Below are positions 1 through 8,590 of a stretch of DNA of 64,000 nt, in pieces (positions within the stretch are counted from its first letter, which is position 1; each line of letters starts with the position of its first letter). The notes below the pieces were generated by a model. That model searched no databases. It saw only the letters and a list, made by a program, of their open reading frames with translations, and was not told the origin of the DNA. The DNA lies in the NCBI GenBank assembly GCA_016713325.1, contig JADJPJ010000011.1, positions 248,001 to 312,000 on the forward strand, in the 5' to 3' direction. The position numbers were made by a program, and so were the translations under genes. This DNA comes from Candidatus Flexifilum affinis. Lineage in GTDB: Bacteria > Chloroflexota > Anaerolineae > Aggregatilineales > Phototrophicaceae.

Positions 1-2
1 AC

Positions 3-1133
3 TGGCGCGTGGAAGCCTCGACCGAGCGCACGAGTGTGATGGCCGGCACGGATTACCTGATCAACACCATTGAAGTGGCGGGCATGGAAAATGTGCGCCA
101 CGACTTCGATATCCCCATGAAGTATGGCGTCAACCAGTGCATCGGCGACACCATTGGGCCGGGCGGAATCTTCAAGGCGCTGCGCACGCTGCCGACGTGG
201 ATCGACATCCTGGACGACGCCGAGCGGCTGTCGCCGGACGCGCTGGTGATGAATTACACCAACCCCATGTCGCTCACCTGCCTGACGGGGGTTCGCGCGT
301 CGACGCTGCCGATTGTCGGGCTGTGCCACTCGATTCAATACACATCGGAACAGGTGGCCGGCTACCTCGGCATCCCGCCAGACGAGCTGAAGTTCCGCGC
401 TGCGGGTATCAATCACCTGGCCTGGCTGCTCGACCTGACGTATCAGGGCGAGCCGATGTACCCCCGCCTTCGCGAAGCGGCAAAAGACCCGGCCATCTAC
501 GAACAGGATCCCATCCGCTTCGAGATGATGCTCCACCTGGGCGCCTTCGTCAGCGAGAGCAGTGGGCATTCGTCGGAGTACACACCGTACTTCCGCAAGC
601 GGCCGGATCTGGTGGAGAAGTACACCCGCGCCGAGTACCTGGGCGAGACCGGCTTCTACGCCAATAATTGGCCGATCGAGCGGGCTGAATCCGCCGAATG
701 GGTCCGTCAGATGGTCGCGGGCGAGGCGGAACTGGAGCTGGAGCGTGGGGTGGAGTACGCCTCACACATCATGCAGGCCATCGAGACCGACACGCCGACG
801 GTCGCCTATTGCAACATCCCGAACACCGGCCTGATCACCAATCTGCCGCAGGACGGCGTGGTCGAAGTTGCCTGCCTCGTGGACCGCAACGGCATTCAGC
901 CGACGCACTTTGGCGCGCTGCCGACACAGCTTGCGGCACTGGATCAGGCGCACATGGCCGTGCACGATCTGGTGGCGACCGCGGTCCTGGAACATGATCG
1001 CGAAGCAGCTGTCTACGCGCTGATGCTGGATCCGCTCACCGCCGCAGTCTGCTCACCGGCGGAGATCCGCGCGCTGTTTGACGAAATGGCGGCCACCGAA
1101 GCGCTGTATCTGCCGGAGTGGACCCAGCTCTGA
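3..1133 (+). CDS. GH4 family glycosidase (alpha-galactosidase/alpha-glucosidase type), 5' partial
   Basis: NAD- and Mn-dependent glycoside hydrolase of family 4, which opens glycosides by an oxidation-elimination mechanism in the cytoplasm. The reading frame is open to the window edge, so the N-terminal Rossmann segment is missing and the GTG at 9 is probably internal. Visible family marks are the NYTNPMS segment, the metal-ligand cysteine in GLCHS, and the metal-ligand histidine in GINHLAW. The wording of these motifs is closest to MelA-type alpha-galactosidases, but the sugar specificity cannot be fixed. It lies upstream of an amidohydrolase, a PfkB kinase and a DeoR regulator on the same strand, suggesting a sugar-use locus. 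Confidence 0.88.
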   Translation, partial: WRVEASTERTSVMAGTDYLINTIEVAGMENVRHDFDIPMKYGVNQCIGDTIGPGGIFKALRTLPTWIDILDDAERLSPDALVMNYTNPMSLTCLTGVRASTLPIVGLCHSIQYTSEQVAGYLGIPPDELKFRAAGINHLAWLLDLTYQGEPMYPRLREAAKDPAIYEQDPIRFEMMLHLGAFVSESSGHSSEYTPYFRKRPDLVEKYTRAEYLGETGFYANNWPIERAESAEWVRQMVAGEAELELERGVEYASHIMQAIETDTPTVAYCNIPNTGLITNLPQDGVVEVACLVDRNGIQPTHFGALPTQLAALDQAHMAVHDLVATAVLEHDREAAVYALMLDPLTAAVCSPAEIRALFDEMAATEALYLPEWTQL

Positions 1134-1144
1134 ACGGCGAGAAT

Positions 1145-1299
1145 CAGTGAATCACGGATTGCTTCACCTCACCCCGTTTCGCTACGCTCAACCGCCCCTC
1201 TCCGTGCTGAGAGGCGCAAAAAGGCGTAAGGCTTTTGGGATGAGTTTGGCTCAAAAGCGCAGCTAGTGATGGATCAAGGTGAACTTTCGTGATTCACTG
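1145..1299. repeat. Small non-coding element with terminal inverted repeats
   Basis: The gap between the GH4 gene and the amidohydrolase has near-matching inverted ends: CAGTGAATCACG at 1145-1156 and its complement at 1288-1299, each arm continuing inward to TTCACC. The interior (from 1167) carries CCTCACCCC and CCCCTCTCC blocks that recur at 38459-38526. There is no coding potential. It resembles a MITE or REP-like palindromic element; no target duplication could be assigned. Confidence 0.55.
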
Positions 1300-1390
1300 A
1301 GAATGGCTTTCCAGGCCGGCAATTTCTGGGATAATCGCGCGTTAATCGATCCTGGTTCGGGATAGTGGACCACCACAGCGGACAGAAATC

Positions 1391-2434
1391 ATGAACGATA
1401 TTGCACTCAGCGCGTTTCAGCCTGTGCCGAAGCTGGTCGTCAAACAGACGACCGTGAAGACGCCGAAATTCCCCGTCATCGACGCTCATAACCACCTGGC
1501 GCAGCCCTTTGGCGGCGGCTGGGATGAGCGCCCCATCGCCGAACTTCTGGACGTGCTCGACCAGGCCGGCGTCACCCGCTACGTCGATCTGGATGGCGGC
1601 TGGGGTGAGGAGATCCTGAACCGACACCTCGACACAATCAAGGCACCCGCGCCGGATCGCTTCCTGGTCTTCGGCGGTGTCGACTGGTCACAGTGGCCCG
1701 AACAGGGAAATCGTTTTGGCGAATGGGCGGCGGCGCGTTTCCGCGAGCAGGTCGCGCGTGGGGCTGATGGGTTGAAAATCTGGAAGCCCTTCGGTTTGCA
1801 CGTGCGCGACGACCAGGGAGTGCTGGTCGCCGTTGACGATGCCCGGCTTGACCTGCTGTGGGCGACGGCGGGTGAGCTGGGGTTGCCGGTGCTGATCCAC
1901 GTGGCCGACCCGGTGGCATTCTTTGACCCGCTGGATCCGACGAATGAGCGCTTCGAAGAGTTGAACGCCCACCCGGACTGGCAGTTCCCCAGCCCGCCGT
2001 TTCCTCCGTTCCTCAAGATCATGAACGACTTCAAGGCTATGGTGCGGCGCAATGCCGGGACCACCTTCATTGGGGCGCACGTCGGCTGCTACAGTGAAGA
2101 TCTGGGTTGGGTCGGCGGGATGCTGGACGAGTGTCCGAACTACTACGTGGACATCAGCGCCCGCATCAGCGAACTGGGTCGGCAGCCGTTCACCTCACGC
2201 CGCTTCTTCCAGAAGTACGCCGACCGCATCCTGTTCGGCATCGACGCCGGCGCCGACCTCGATACCTACCACACTTATTATCGTTTTCTGGAGACGGACG
2301 ACGAGTACTTCAACTATGGCACCGGACCCACACCGGCGCAGGGCCGCTGGCAGATCTACGGCCTGCAGCTTCCTGATGACATCCTGCAAAAAGTGTATGC
2401 CGGCAACGCCGAACGAATTCTGGTGCGATCATGA
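1391..2434 (+). CDS. Amidohydrolase family protein (amidohydrolase 2 type)
   Basis: TIM-barrel metal-dependent hydrolase of the Amidohydro_2 type (347 aa). The N-terminal HxH metal motif is seen in DAHNHLAQ near residue 30, later histidines occur in LIHVADP and FIGAHVGC, and the C-terminal catalytic aspartate lies in LFGIDAGAD. No signal peptide is present, so it should be cytoplasmic. Its stop overlaps the start of the downstream PfkB kinase by 4 bp, implying translational coupling and a shared pathway. Substrate unknown; a sugar lactone or other carbohydrate derivative would suit the context, but that is inference. Confidence 0.85.
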   Translation: MNDIALSAFQPVPKLVVKQTTVKTPKFPVIDAHNHLAQPFGGGWDERPIAELLDVLDQAGVTRYVDLDGGWGEEILNRHLDTIKAPAPDRFLVFGGVDWSQWPEQGNRFGEWAAARFREQVARGADGLKIWKPFGLHVRDDQGVLVAVDDARLDLLWATAGELGLPVLIHVADPVAFFDPLDPTNERFEELNAHPDWQFPSPPFPPFLKIMNDFKAMVRRNAGTTFIGAHVGCYSEDLGWVGGMLDECPNYYVDISARISELGRQPFTSRRFFQKYADRILFGIDAGADLDTYHTYYRFLETDDEYFNYGTGPTPAQGRWQIYGLQLPDDILQKVYAGNAERILVRS

Positions 2435-3384
2435 CTCAACCTCGACCGATTGATTGTGTAACCCCTAACGCCGCGCTCGATCGCACCATGGTGGTGCCGG
2501 GCTATCCCGAAGGCGGTGTGTTTCGTCCCCAGGAGATGGTGCTGGCGGCCGGGGGCAAAGGCGTCAATGTGGCGCGCGTGGTCCAAAACCTCGGTGGATA
2601 CGCCCGCTGTTTCGGGTTTGTCGCCGGACACTCTGGCCGGCTGCTGGTCGATCTGGCGGAGGAGGATGGCCTCGAATGCCATTTTACGCCGCTGCCGGCA
2701 GGCGAGACCCGAAACTGCACCATCCTGGTCGACCCGGAGAGCGGCCGAGTCTCGGTGGTGAACGAACATGGTCCGCGCACGACCTCGGCGGACTGGACTC
2801 GGCTGCGTGCCGATCTGCTGGCGGACGCCAACCCGCACACCCTTTGCTTCTGTGGCAGTCTGCCCCCTGGCTCTTCTGCCGATGATTTTGCCGCGCTGCT
2901 GACCCACTGCGTCGCGGCGGGCCACAGCGTGTGGGTGGATACCAGTGGCGCCGCGCTCCAGGCCGCCTCGAAGGTCTATGGCGTGCGCCTGAAAGTGAAC
3001 AACGATGAAGCGGCACAACTCACTGGCCTGTCGATTGATTCGATTGAGACGGCCGCCCGCACTGCTGAGGTTCTGAGCCAGACCACCGGGCAGACTGTGT
3101 CGATCACCATGGGCAAGCTGGGCGCGATCCTGACGGCCGAGGGCGAGACCTGGGCGGCGTCTCCGCCTGCGATGGACGTCAAGAGCGCGGTCGGCAGCGG
3201 CGATTCCTTCCTTGCCGGGTTGATCCTGGGCCTGAGCGATGGGCAGTCGCCCTCCGAAGCCCTGCGCTGGGCGGTGGCTGCGGGCACGGCCAACGCCCAG
3301 TCAGTCGGCGGGGGGCGGTTCACGATGGACGAGTACCATGCCGTCCTGGCGCAGACGCCGGCCCAGCGCGTTGATGGCCGCTGA
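2431..3384 (+). CDS. PfkB-family sugar-phosphate kinase (1-phosphofructokinase/tagatose-6-phosphate kinase type)
   Basis: Ribokinase-fold kinase of 317 aa. The opening CVTPNAALDR matches the TPNPALD start of LacC/FruK proteins, AGGKGVNVARV is the N-terminal PfkB signature, and VGSGDSFLAG carries the catalytic base Asp258. These features fit ATP-dependent phosphorylation of a sugar phosphate such as tagatose-6-phosphate or fructose-1-phosphate. It begins with ATGA overlapping the amidohydrolase stop and is followed 24 bp later by a DeoR regulator, the usual neighbour of such kinases. Family placement is secure; the exact substrate is not. Confidence 0.9.
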   Translation: MTQPRPIDCVTPNAALDRTMVVPGYPEGGVFRPQEMVLAAGGKGVNVARVVQNLGGYARCFGFVAGHSGRLLVDLAEEDGLECHFTPLPAGETRNCTILVDPESGRVSVVNEHGPRTTSADWTRLRADLLADANPHTLCFCGSLPPGSSADDFAALLTHCVAAGHSVWVDTSGAALQAASKVYGVRLKVNNDEAAQLTGLSIDSIETAARTAEVLSQTTGQTVSITMGKLGAILTAEGETWAASPPAMDVKSAVGSGDSFLAGLILGLSDGQSPSEALRWAVAAGTANAQSVGGGRFTMDEYHAVLAQTPAQRVDGR

Positions 3385-3408
3385 ACGTAGACGAACAGGA
3401 CTCGGGCG

Positions 3409-4197
3409 ATGTCGAATTCCGATCTGCTGAGCCTGGATCGCCAGGACAAAATCGCGGAGGCGCTTGAACAGCGTGGGACGCTGACCGTCGCACAGATCAG
3501 CGAGCTGTTTGAGGTGAGCGAGGCGACCGTCCGGCGCGATCTGTCGGCGCTGGCCGGCCGAAACCTGATTCGCCGGATGCACGGCGGCGCGATGTACAAC
3601 CACAACCAGGCTGTGGCCACCAGCGAGTCGCCGATCATGCACCGGCAGAAGCAGAATGCCGAAGCGAAACAGCGCATTGGCCGGACGACCGCCCAGATGA
3701 TCCGCAATGGCGAGACGGTGCTGCTCATCGGTGGGAGCACTGGCCTGGCGGTGGCCCGCGAACTGTCGCACCATGCCAGCCTCACGATCGTGACGGATTC
3801 GCTGCTCGTGGCCAATGAACTGCTGCGTCATGGCGTGCATAAGGTGATCATGCTGGGCGGCATGATCGACGCCAATGAATTGGCAGTGCGGGGCACGCTC
3901 TCCCGGCTCATCCTATCGGAGCTTCAGTTGGACAGGGTGATCATCGGGACCAAGGCGATCTCGGTCGAGTGGGGCATGAGTGCCGAGAGCGCCGAGGAGG
4001 CCGAGCTGTTCCGCAGTTTCATCAAGGCGGGGCACAGCGTGATCCTGGTGACCGACAGCAGCAAATTCCACCAGTCCGCCCTGGTCCGCGTGGCGACACT
4101 GGAAGCGATCGATGTCCTGGTGACCGATGCCGAGCTGCCGGCAGATTTCGCGGCGCAGCTCCACGACGCCGGGGTCAACGTCAGGATCGCCGAGTGA
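3409..4197 (+). CDS. DeoR/GlpR-family transcriptional regulator
   Basis: Sugar-phosphate-responsive repressor of 262 aa. The N-terminal DeoR helix-turn-helix is clear (RQDKIAEAL, then LTVAQISELFEVSEATVRRDLSALAGRNLIRRMHGG read in two parts), followed by a DeoRC sensor domain containing IGGSTG and a C-terminal VTDSSKF motif. Proteins of this family usually bind a phosphorylated sugar and control the catabolic operon they sit in. As last gene of the GH4, amidohydrolase and kinase set, it probably controls that set. It faces the amidohydrolase-3 gene tail to tail with only 6 bp between. Confidence 0.92.
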   Translation: MSNSDLLSLDRQDKIAEALEQRGTLTVAQISELFEVSEATVRRDLSALAGRNLIRRMHGGAMYNHNQAVATSESPIMHRQKQNAEAKQRIGRTTAQMIRNGETVLLIGGSTGLAVARELSHHASLTIVTDSLLVANELLRHGVHKVIMLGGMIDANELAVRGTLSRLILSELQLDRVIIGTKAISVEWGMSAESAEEAELFRSFIKAGHSVILVTDSSKFHQSALVRVATLEAIDVLVTDAELPADFAAQLHDAGVNVRIAE

Positions 4198-4203
4198 AAC
4201 GGG

Positions 4204-5883
4204 TTATGCCTGATAGGTGATGCGCCCATCGCACAGCGTCAGCACCGGGCAGGCCTGCGTGATCTGCTCCGGTGGCAGGGCAAACAGATCGTGCGAGAAC
4301 AGGACCAGGTCGGCGAGCATGCCCGGCTTGACCTGCCCGCGCAGGTTCTCCTGAAACTCGGCGTAGGCGCCTTCGCGGGTGTAGGAGATCAGCGTGTCGG
4401 CCAGCGACTGCCGCTGATCGAACAGGCCCGGTCCCCAGGCACGGCGGTTGAGCGCGGCGTGCATGCCGATCATCGGGTCCGGGGTGACGACCGGCCAGTC
4501 GCTGCCGAAGGCCAGATGCGCGCCGGCGCCGCGGACGTTCTGCCAGGCGAATGAACGCGCCCACCGTGCCGGCCCCACGCGCGACGGGAAGGGCTCGTGC
4601 GTCTCAGGGTAGGTGATCGGGCTGTGATAAGGCTGCATCGAGGCGATCACACCCAGACGGGCGAAGCGGGGCAGGTCGTCCGGGTGCACGCACTCGATGT
4701 GCTCGACCCTGTGGCGGCTGTCGCGAACGCCATTGGCCTGCTGGGCCAGTTCATAGCCGTCGAGCGTGCGGCGGACCGCCCCGTCGCCAATGGCATGTAC
4801 GGTGATTTGCAGCTCCCGCGCATCGCACTCCCGTGCCAGCCAGTTGAAATGCTCCGCCGAATACAGCGTATCGCCGACCCAGCCCGGACGATCGGCATAC
4901 TCCTCCAGCAGGAAGGCGGTCCATGACTCCATCACGCCATCCATGAACAGCTTGACACGGCCCGAGGTGACTTTCTCGCCCGCGAACCGCCGCGCCATTT
5001 CAACGGCTTCGTCCAGGTCTTCGACGGTGGTCGTCGGGAAGATACTGTAAGGGATGTTGACGCGCAGGGTGAGTTCGCCCTCCGCCTCCATGGAAGCGTA
5101 GAACTCCGCCTGTTCGAGATCGCCATCCATATTGTGCACGCTGGTGATGCCGTAGCGGGCAGCTAATTTCAGACCCTCGCGCAGCCACTTGCGCTCCCGC
5201 GTGGCGTTGAGCTTCGGCTCTCCGACTGTCTTGCCGATCAACCCCTTGACCGTGCGGCCCCAGGCGTCGAAGTGGCGTAACACGACGGCGTAGGCGGCCG
5301 GTTCGACCAGCTCACCGGTGGCCAGCCCGTCGTCCGCCATCAGAATTTCGCTGTTGGGCCCGGTCTGCGCGCCGTGCAGCGCCCCGGCGATTTCCAGGGC
5401 GCGGGTGTTGGCCCAGGCGGTGTGGTGATCGTAGCCCATGATCAGCAGCGGGCGATCGGACAGCATGGCATCGAGGTGGTGGCGCGTCAGCCGCTCACCG
5501 GGGGGCAGCAGCTCATAGCGAAACTGCACGGCGCTGATACATTCCTCGTCCGGGTGGGCCGCGGCATAGGCGCGCACCAGATCACCGATCTGATCCAGCG
5601 ACTGGGCATCCCAGAGCTGCGCATGGCCGAGTTCCGTCGAGCCGAGGAACAGATGAAAATGGCTGTCCACGATACCCGGCATAAGCGCGGCTTCCGCGGC
5701 GTCGATGGTGCGGGTGTCAGCGCTCCGCCAATGCTCCGCTTCCTCGTTTGAGCCCACGAAGGCGATGCGGTTGCCCTGAATGCCAACCGCCTGGGCTGTG
5801 GGGCGTGCGGGATCAGCGGTGAAAACGCGGGCGTGGTGGATGAGCAGCGTGTCGGTCGTCAAGAGGGCGGCCTCCTGTGGCAT
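4204..5883 (-). CDS. Amidohydrolase family 3 protein (YtcJ-like)
   Basis: Metal-dependent amidohydrolase of 559 aa, related to exoenzyme-regulatory or N-acyl-amino-acid hydrolase-like proteins of the Amidohydro_3 family. The start shows the typical beta-sandwich strand LLIHHARVFTADP, then MPGIVDSHFHLFLG with the HxH metal motif. Later come VHAIGDGAVRR and FGSDWPVVTPDPM, which hold the conserved histidine and aspartate. There is no signal peptide. It is transcribed alone, convergent with the DeoR gene. The substrate cannot be predicted from sequence. Confidence 0.88.
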   Translation of the reverse strand: MPQEAALLTTDTLLIHHARVFTADPARPTAQAVGIQGNRIAFVGSNEEAEHWRSADTRTIDAAEAALMPGIVDSHFHLFLGSTELGHAQLWDAQSLDQIGDLVRAYAAAHPDEECISAVQFRYELLPPGERLTRHHLDAMLSDRPLLIMGYDHHTAWANTRALEIAGALHGAQTGPNSEILMADDGLATGELVEPAAYAVVLRHFDAWGRTVKGLIGKTVGEPKLNATRERKWLREGLKLAARYGITSVHNMDGDLEQAEFYASMEAEGELTLRVNIPYSIFPTTTVEDLDEAVEMARRFAGEKVTSGRVKLFMDGVMESWTAFLLEEYADRPGWVGDTLYSAEHFNWLARECDARELQITVHAIGDGAVRRTLDGYELAQQANGVRDSRHRVEHIECVHPDDLPRFARLGVIASMQPYHSPITYPETHEPFPSRVGPARWARSFAWQNVRGAGAHLAFGSDWPVVTPDPMIGMHAALNRRAWGPGLFDQRQSLADTLISYTREGAYAEFQENLRGQVKPGMLADLVLFSHDLFALPPEQITQACPVLTLCDGRITYQA

Positions 5884-5947
5884 GGCGATACAGGAAGATT
5901 ACAGAACTGCGGGTGAGTCTGCAATGCAACAACCCCTTCAGAGTCGA

Positions 5948-6442
5948 TCAGGCAGTCCAGAAACCCTGATGAACGGCGATTGCTTCTTCGATCAGCAGGG
6001 GGCCGATGACTTCGACGCGACGCTGTCCTGAATTGAGGATTCGCTCGGCTGGGAGCACCAGGGTCATAGTCTGCGGGTTCTCGCCGGCGATCTCCGCGAG
6101 GCCTGCTTCGGATAATCCAAAAATGACGCGCGAGATGCCCGACCAGTAGATCGCCCCGGCGCACATGGCGCACGGTTCTGTGCTCGTGTACAGCGTGGCA
6201 GCGCGCAGGACGTCGGCCGGCAAGCGGCGCGACCCAATGCGGATCAGATTGGTCTCCGCGTGGCCCGTGACGTCGTGTTCGGTGAGGACGGTGTTCTCCG
6301 CTTCGGCGAGCACGTTGCCGTCGCGATCTGCCAGCAGCGCGCCAAACGGGTGATTGCCGTGGTCTCTGGCCGTGGCGGCAAGCGCAATGGCTCGCCGGAG
6401 CAGGGCGAGGTCTTGCTCGGAAATGTGCGTTTCGCTGGACAT
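5948..6442 (-). CDS. Nucleoside/nucleobase deaminase (cytidine deaminase-like fold)
   Basis: Zinc-dependent deaminase of 164 aa. The zinc site is complete: HAET (His ligand plus catalytic Glu) and PCAMCAG with the two cysteines. The layout resembles guanine deaminases and TadA-like enzymes; the Asn in ENTVLTEHDVTGHAETN fits a base or nucleoside substrate. TadA proteins normally show a different C-terminal helix and are tied to tRNA-modification genes, so a free base such as guanine is slightly favoured, but this is uncertain. It stands alone on the minus strand between the amidohydrolase and the DUF4258-like gene. Confidence 0.85.
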   Translation of the reverse strand: MSSETHISEQDLALLRRAIALAATARDHGNHPFGALLADRDGNVLAEAENTVLTEHDVTGHAETNLIRIGSRRLPADVLRAATLYTSTEPCAMCAGAIYWSGISRVIFGLSEAGLAEIAGENPQTMTLVLPAERILNSGQRRVEVIGPLLIEEAIAVHQGFWTA

Positions 6443-6497
6443 GGCTTGCCTGTGTTTCTCTCAGTAAACCCGATCGATGGCGGTTCCGGGGCGGAGA

Positions 6498-6932
6498 CTA
6501 TCGACTGAGCAAATAGACCAGTACGAATACCGCGACGATCAGAACCCCACTGAGCAGGGCAATCCAGAGCTTCTCCCGTGACGCACTTGGCGCGGAACGT
6601 TGCATCCGCGTTCTCGGCGCGGCGCGACGAATCGTACCCTGAGTGCGCCCGTAGCGATCTACGCGATTGCCGAAATCGTCCTCACCACGAACCCAGGTGG
6701 ACTTGATCAGCCACTTGTTCTCTTCCGGTACGGGTTTGCAGACGACATGCACCCTTACGCCATTCACCTTACGGATGAATTTTGTATCCCCATCTTCCTC
6801 TACGTAAGTTCTATCGGGATTGCGAATGGTCTTCAGCACCATCTCTTCAGTGACGACGCGAAGCTGCATTCGCTCTCGTGCATGGGTGCTGAACGCAATG
6901 TTAGTGTATCGAGGAGTGGAGGTGGGAGTCAT
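6498..6932 (-). CDS. DUF4258-like domain protein with C-terminal membrane anchor
   Basis: Hypothetical protein of 144 aa. The frame is open further upstream through the tRNA-Asn gene, but that stretch translates the tRNA, so the ATG at 6932 is chosen. Residues about 8-75 (FSTHARERMQLRVVTEEMVLKTI, in parts, then NPDRTYVEEDG) match the DUF4258 pattern, a small fold reminiscent of toxin or RelE-like proteins. A basic linker follows and the C-terminus is a single hydrophobic helix (WIALLSGVLIVAVFVLVYLL), giving a tail-anchored layout. Function unknown. Confidence 0.7.
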   Translation of the reverse strand: MTPTSTPRYTNIAFSTHARERMQLRVVTEEMVLKTIRNPDRTYVEEDGDTKFIRKVNGVRVHVVCKPVPEENKWLIKSTWVRGEDDFGNRVDRYGRTQGTIRRAAPRTRMQRSAPSASREKLWIALLSGVLIVAVFVLVYLLSR

Positions 6933-6984
6933 CGTTGGTGCCCGAAGGAAGTTATGTGACGCAAATGACTGAGCGAGGAATCTG

Positions 6985-7010
6985 CTCGCGAGTGTAAGCT
7001 TGCTCGCGAG
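6985..7010. other. Stem-loop with two CTCGCGAG arms
   Basis: The self-complementary octamer CTCGCGAG occurs twice, 10 bases apart, and can pair into a hairpin. It lies between tRNA-Asn and the DUF4258-like gene, just after a run of T on the minus strand. It could protect or end the tRNA transcript. No function is proven. Confidence 0.45.
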
Positions 7011-7025
7011 ATGAGGGGAAAAAAG

Positions 7026-7097
7026 CTCCACAGCCAGGACTCGAACCTGGAACCCATCGGTTAACAGCCGATTGCTCTGCCATTGAGCTACTGTGGA
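7026..7097 (-). tRNA. tRNA-Asn (GTT)
   Basis: A full cloverleaf reads on the minus strand: 7-bp acceptor stem TCCACAG/CTGTGGA, D arm GCTCAATGGCAGAGC, anticodon loop CTGTTAA with anticodon GTT, and T arm with TTCGAGT. The discriminator is G, as usual for Asn. CCA is not encoded. The gene is followed by a T-rich run (7016-7025). Confidence 0.97.
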
Positions 7098-7108
7098 ATA
7101 CGCGGCAA

Positions 7109-7137
7109 AATATAGCATCCGCCGCCTGAGAGATCAA
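7109..7137 (-). promoter_or_regulatory. Sigma70-type promoter of tRNA-Asn
   Basis: On the minus strand TTGATC and TATATT are separated by 17 bases, ending 11 bases before the mature tRNA. Near-consensus boxes and the position make this the likely tRNA promoter. Confidence 0.7.
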
Positions 7138-7209
7138 GGGTCGTCTCTGCAATTGTCGGGAATGTGCCATAATAGAATCTCACCGCGGTGGTGAAGGGAG
7201 TTCGACACT

Positions 7210-7611
7210 ATGGGCGCCATCGCAGCCTGGTATGACTCAGACCGCACCATCATTCTGCAAATCTATACGGACAACTGGACCTGGGACGACTTCTACAGCG
7301 CCTGCCGGCAGTCCGCAGAGATGATGGGGTCTGTCAGTCACCGTGTTGACATTATCGCCGACTACCTTCACAGCGGTCCTATTCCCATCGGCGGGGCGGT
7401 GACCCATGCCCGAAATGTTATGAGCGCGTATCCGCTGAACTGGGGCGGTTTAGTGATTGTCACGGAAAGTCGTGTGATATTGCTTCTTGTCTCAACGTTC
7501 AAGAAGGTTTTTCCTAGTAATCTAGGAAGTAGAACCTTCGCCGCATCCTCCGTCGAAGATGCAGAGAAGCTGATCCATCGTTTACGCATTGCACAAGATC
7601 AGGATGAGTAG
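7210..7611 (+). CDS. Conserved-looking hypothetical protein (133 aa)
   Basis: Small soluble protein without signal peptide, membrane segment or recognisable catalytic motif. The alternating pattern (IILQIYTDNWTWDDFYSA, VDIIADY, GGLVIVTESRVILLLVSTF) suggests an alpha/beta fold, loosely like SpoIIAA/STAS-type proteins. That resemblance is weak. It ends 17 bp before the sucrase/ferredoxin-like gene, so the two may be co-transcribed. Function unknown. Confidence 0.65.
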   Translation: MGAIAAWYDSDRTIILQIYTDNWTWDDFYSACRQSAEMMGSVSHRVDIIADYLHSGPIPIGGAVTHARNVMSAYPLNWGGLVIVTESRVILLLVSTFKKVFPSNLGSRTFAASSVEDAEKLIHRLRIAQDQDE

Positions 7612-7628
7612 GAGGACGAAACCCCAAC

Positions 7629-8546
7629 ATGACTCCTGAAAACCAAACCGCCTTTTATTGCAGCGAGTGTTCACGTGCCGCAGGCGAGTCGCTTGCTGGT
7701 ACTGCCGCCCATGCGGATGTCTGGATGCTGCTGGAATATGACGGCGCATGGGGTGCCAAGACCCCGGAAGACAGCCAGCTCAGCCCGACCCTCAAGAAGC
7801 ACATCGGCAACTGGCTGCAAAATATCCCGAACGCCAAGTTCACCTTCATCCGACAGCGTGAAGATGTGGACCCTGGTCGCGAGCAGATCCGGTTGTTCGT
7901 CGCCCGGTCGCTGGAAATCACGCCGGAGCTTTACCGAATTGACCTCAGTTCGTATGACGAACTCCTGGATCTCGATCTGGCCGGCGTGGCTCTGGGCGCG
8001 CCGGAGGCCGTGGAATACCTGACCGACGAGCGCCTGTTTGCCGTATGCACCAATGGCCGCCGCGATATCTCGTGCGCAAAGTACGGCGCGCCGGTTTACG
8101 ACGCCTTGCGTGCGCAGCTCGGCGCGACCGTCTGGCAGACGACGCACATCGGCGGTCATCGTTTCGCGGCGACACTGGTCTCGTTTCCGGATGGCGTCGT
8201 CTACGGCTACATTGACCCGGATGACGTGTCTCGACTGATCATGACCCGCGACGAAGACCGCGTCTGGATCGAGAAGATGCGCGGCCGTACGTGCTATAGC
8301 GAGGTGGCACAGGCGGCCGATATCTTCCTCCGGCAGGCGCGCGGCATTCGCGATCTACCCGGCGTGCGCTACGTCCAGAGCCAGCACGTCGAGCCGGGGC
8401 TGTGGGATATCCAGTTTGAGACATTTGCCACCGGCATGTTGTCGACTGTGCGCGTGGCGCAGGAAATGACCCCCTTCGAGGTGTACAAGGACAGTGACGG
8501 CAGCGGCGCACCCATTCCGCAGTTTCGTCTGGTCGATATTCACTGA
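7629..8546 (+). CDS. Sucrase/ferredoxin-like family protein
   Basis: Protein of 305 aa of the sucrase/ferredoxin-like family (thioredoxin-like [2Fe-2S] fold). The C-terminal half carries the family pattern FAVCTNGRRDISCAKYG, then WQTTHIGGHRFAATLVSFPDG, where the cysteines and the HxGGHRFA histidines are the expected cluster ligands. The N-terminal part, with FYCSECSRAAGE and DVWMLLEY, is also typical. A cytoplasmic redox role is likely, but the partner is unknown. It may form a unit with the preceding small gene; a quinone oxidoreductase follows 44 bp downstream. Confidence 0.88.
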   Translation: MTPENQTAFYCSECSRAAGESLAGTAAHADVWMLLEYDGAWGAKTPEDSQLSPTLKKHIGNWLQNIPNAKFTFIRQREDVDPGREQIRLFVARSLEITPELYRIDLSSYDELLDLDLAGVALGAPEAVEYLTDERLFAVCTNGRRDISCAKYGAPVYDALRAQLGATVWQTTHIGGHRFAATLVSFPDGVVYGYIDPDDVSRLIMTRDEDRVWIEKMRGRTCYSEVAQAADIFLRQARGIRDLPGVRYVQSQHVEPGLWDIQFETFATGMLSTVRVAQEMTPFEVYKDSDGSGAPIPQFRLVDIH

Positions 8547-8590
8547 AACGGACATAAGGCCAAGCCCGGCTGCAACAAGATGGAGACACG

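Noticed and set aside
6933..7118. N-terminal extension of the DUF4258-like protein
   Set aside because: It translates the tRNA-Asn gene; the ATG at 6932 gives a normal domain start.
7150..7180. Promoter for the 133-aa gene with CATAAT at 7168-7173
   Set aside because: No -35 box lies at a suitable distance; TTGTCG is only 9 bases away.
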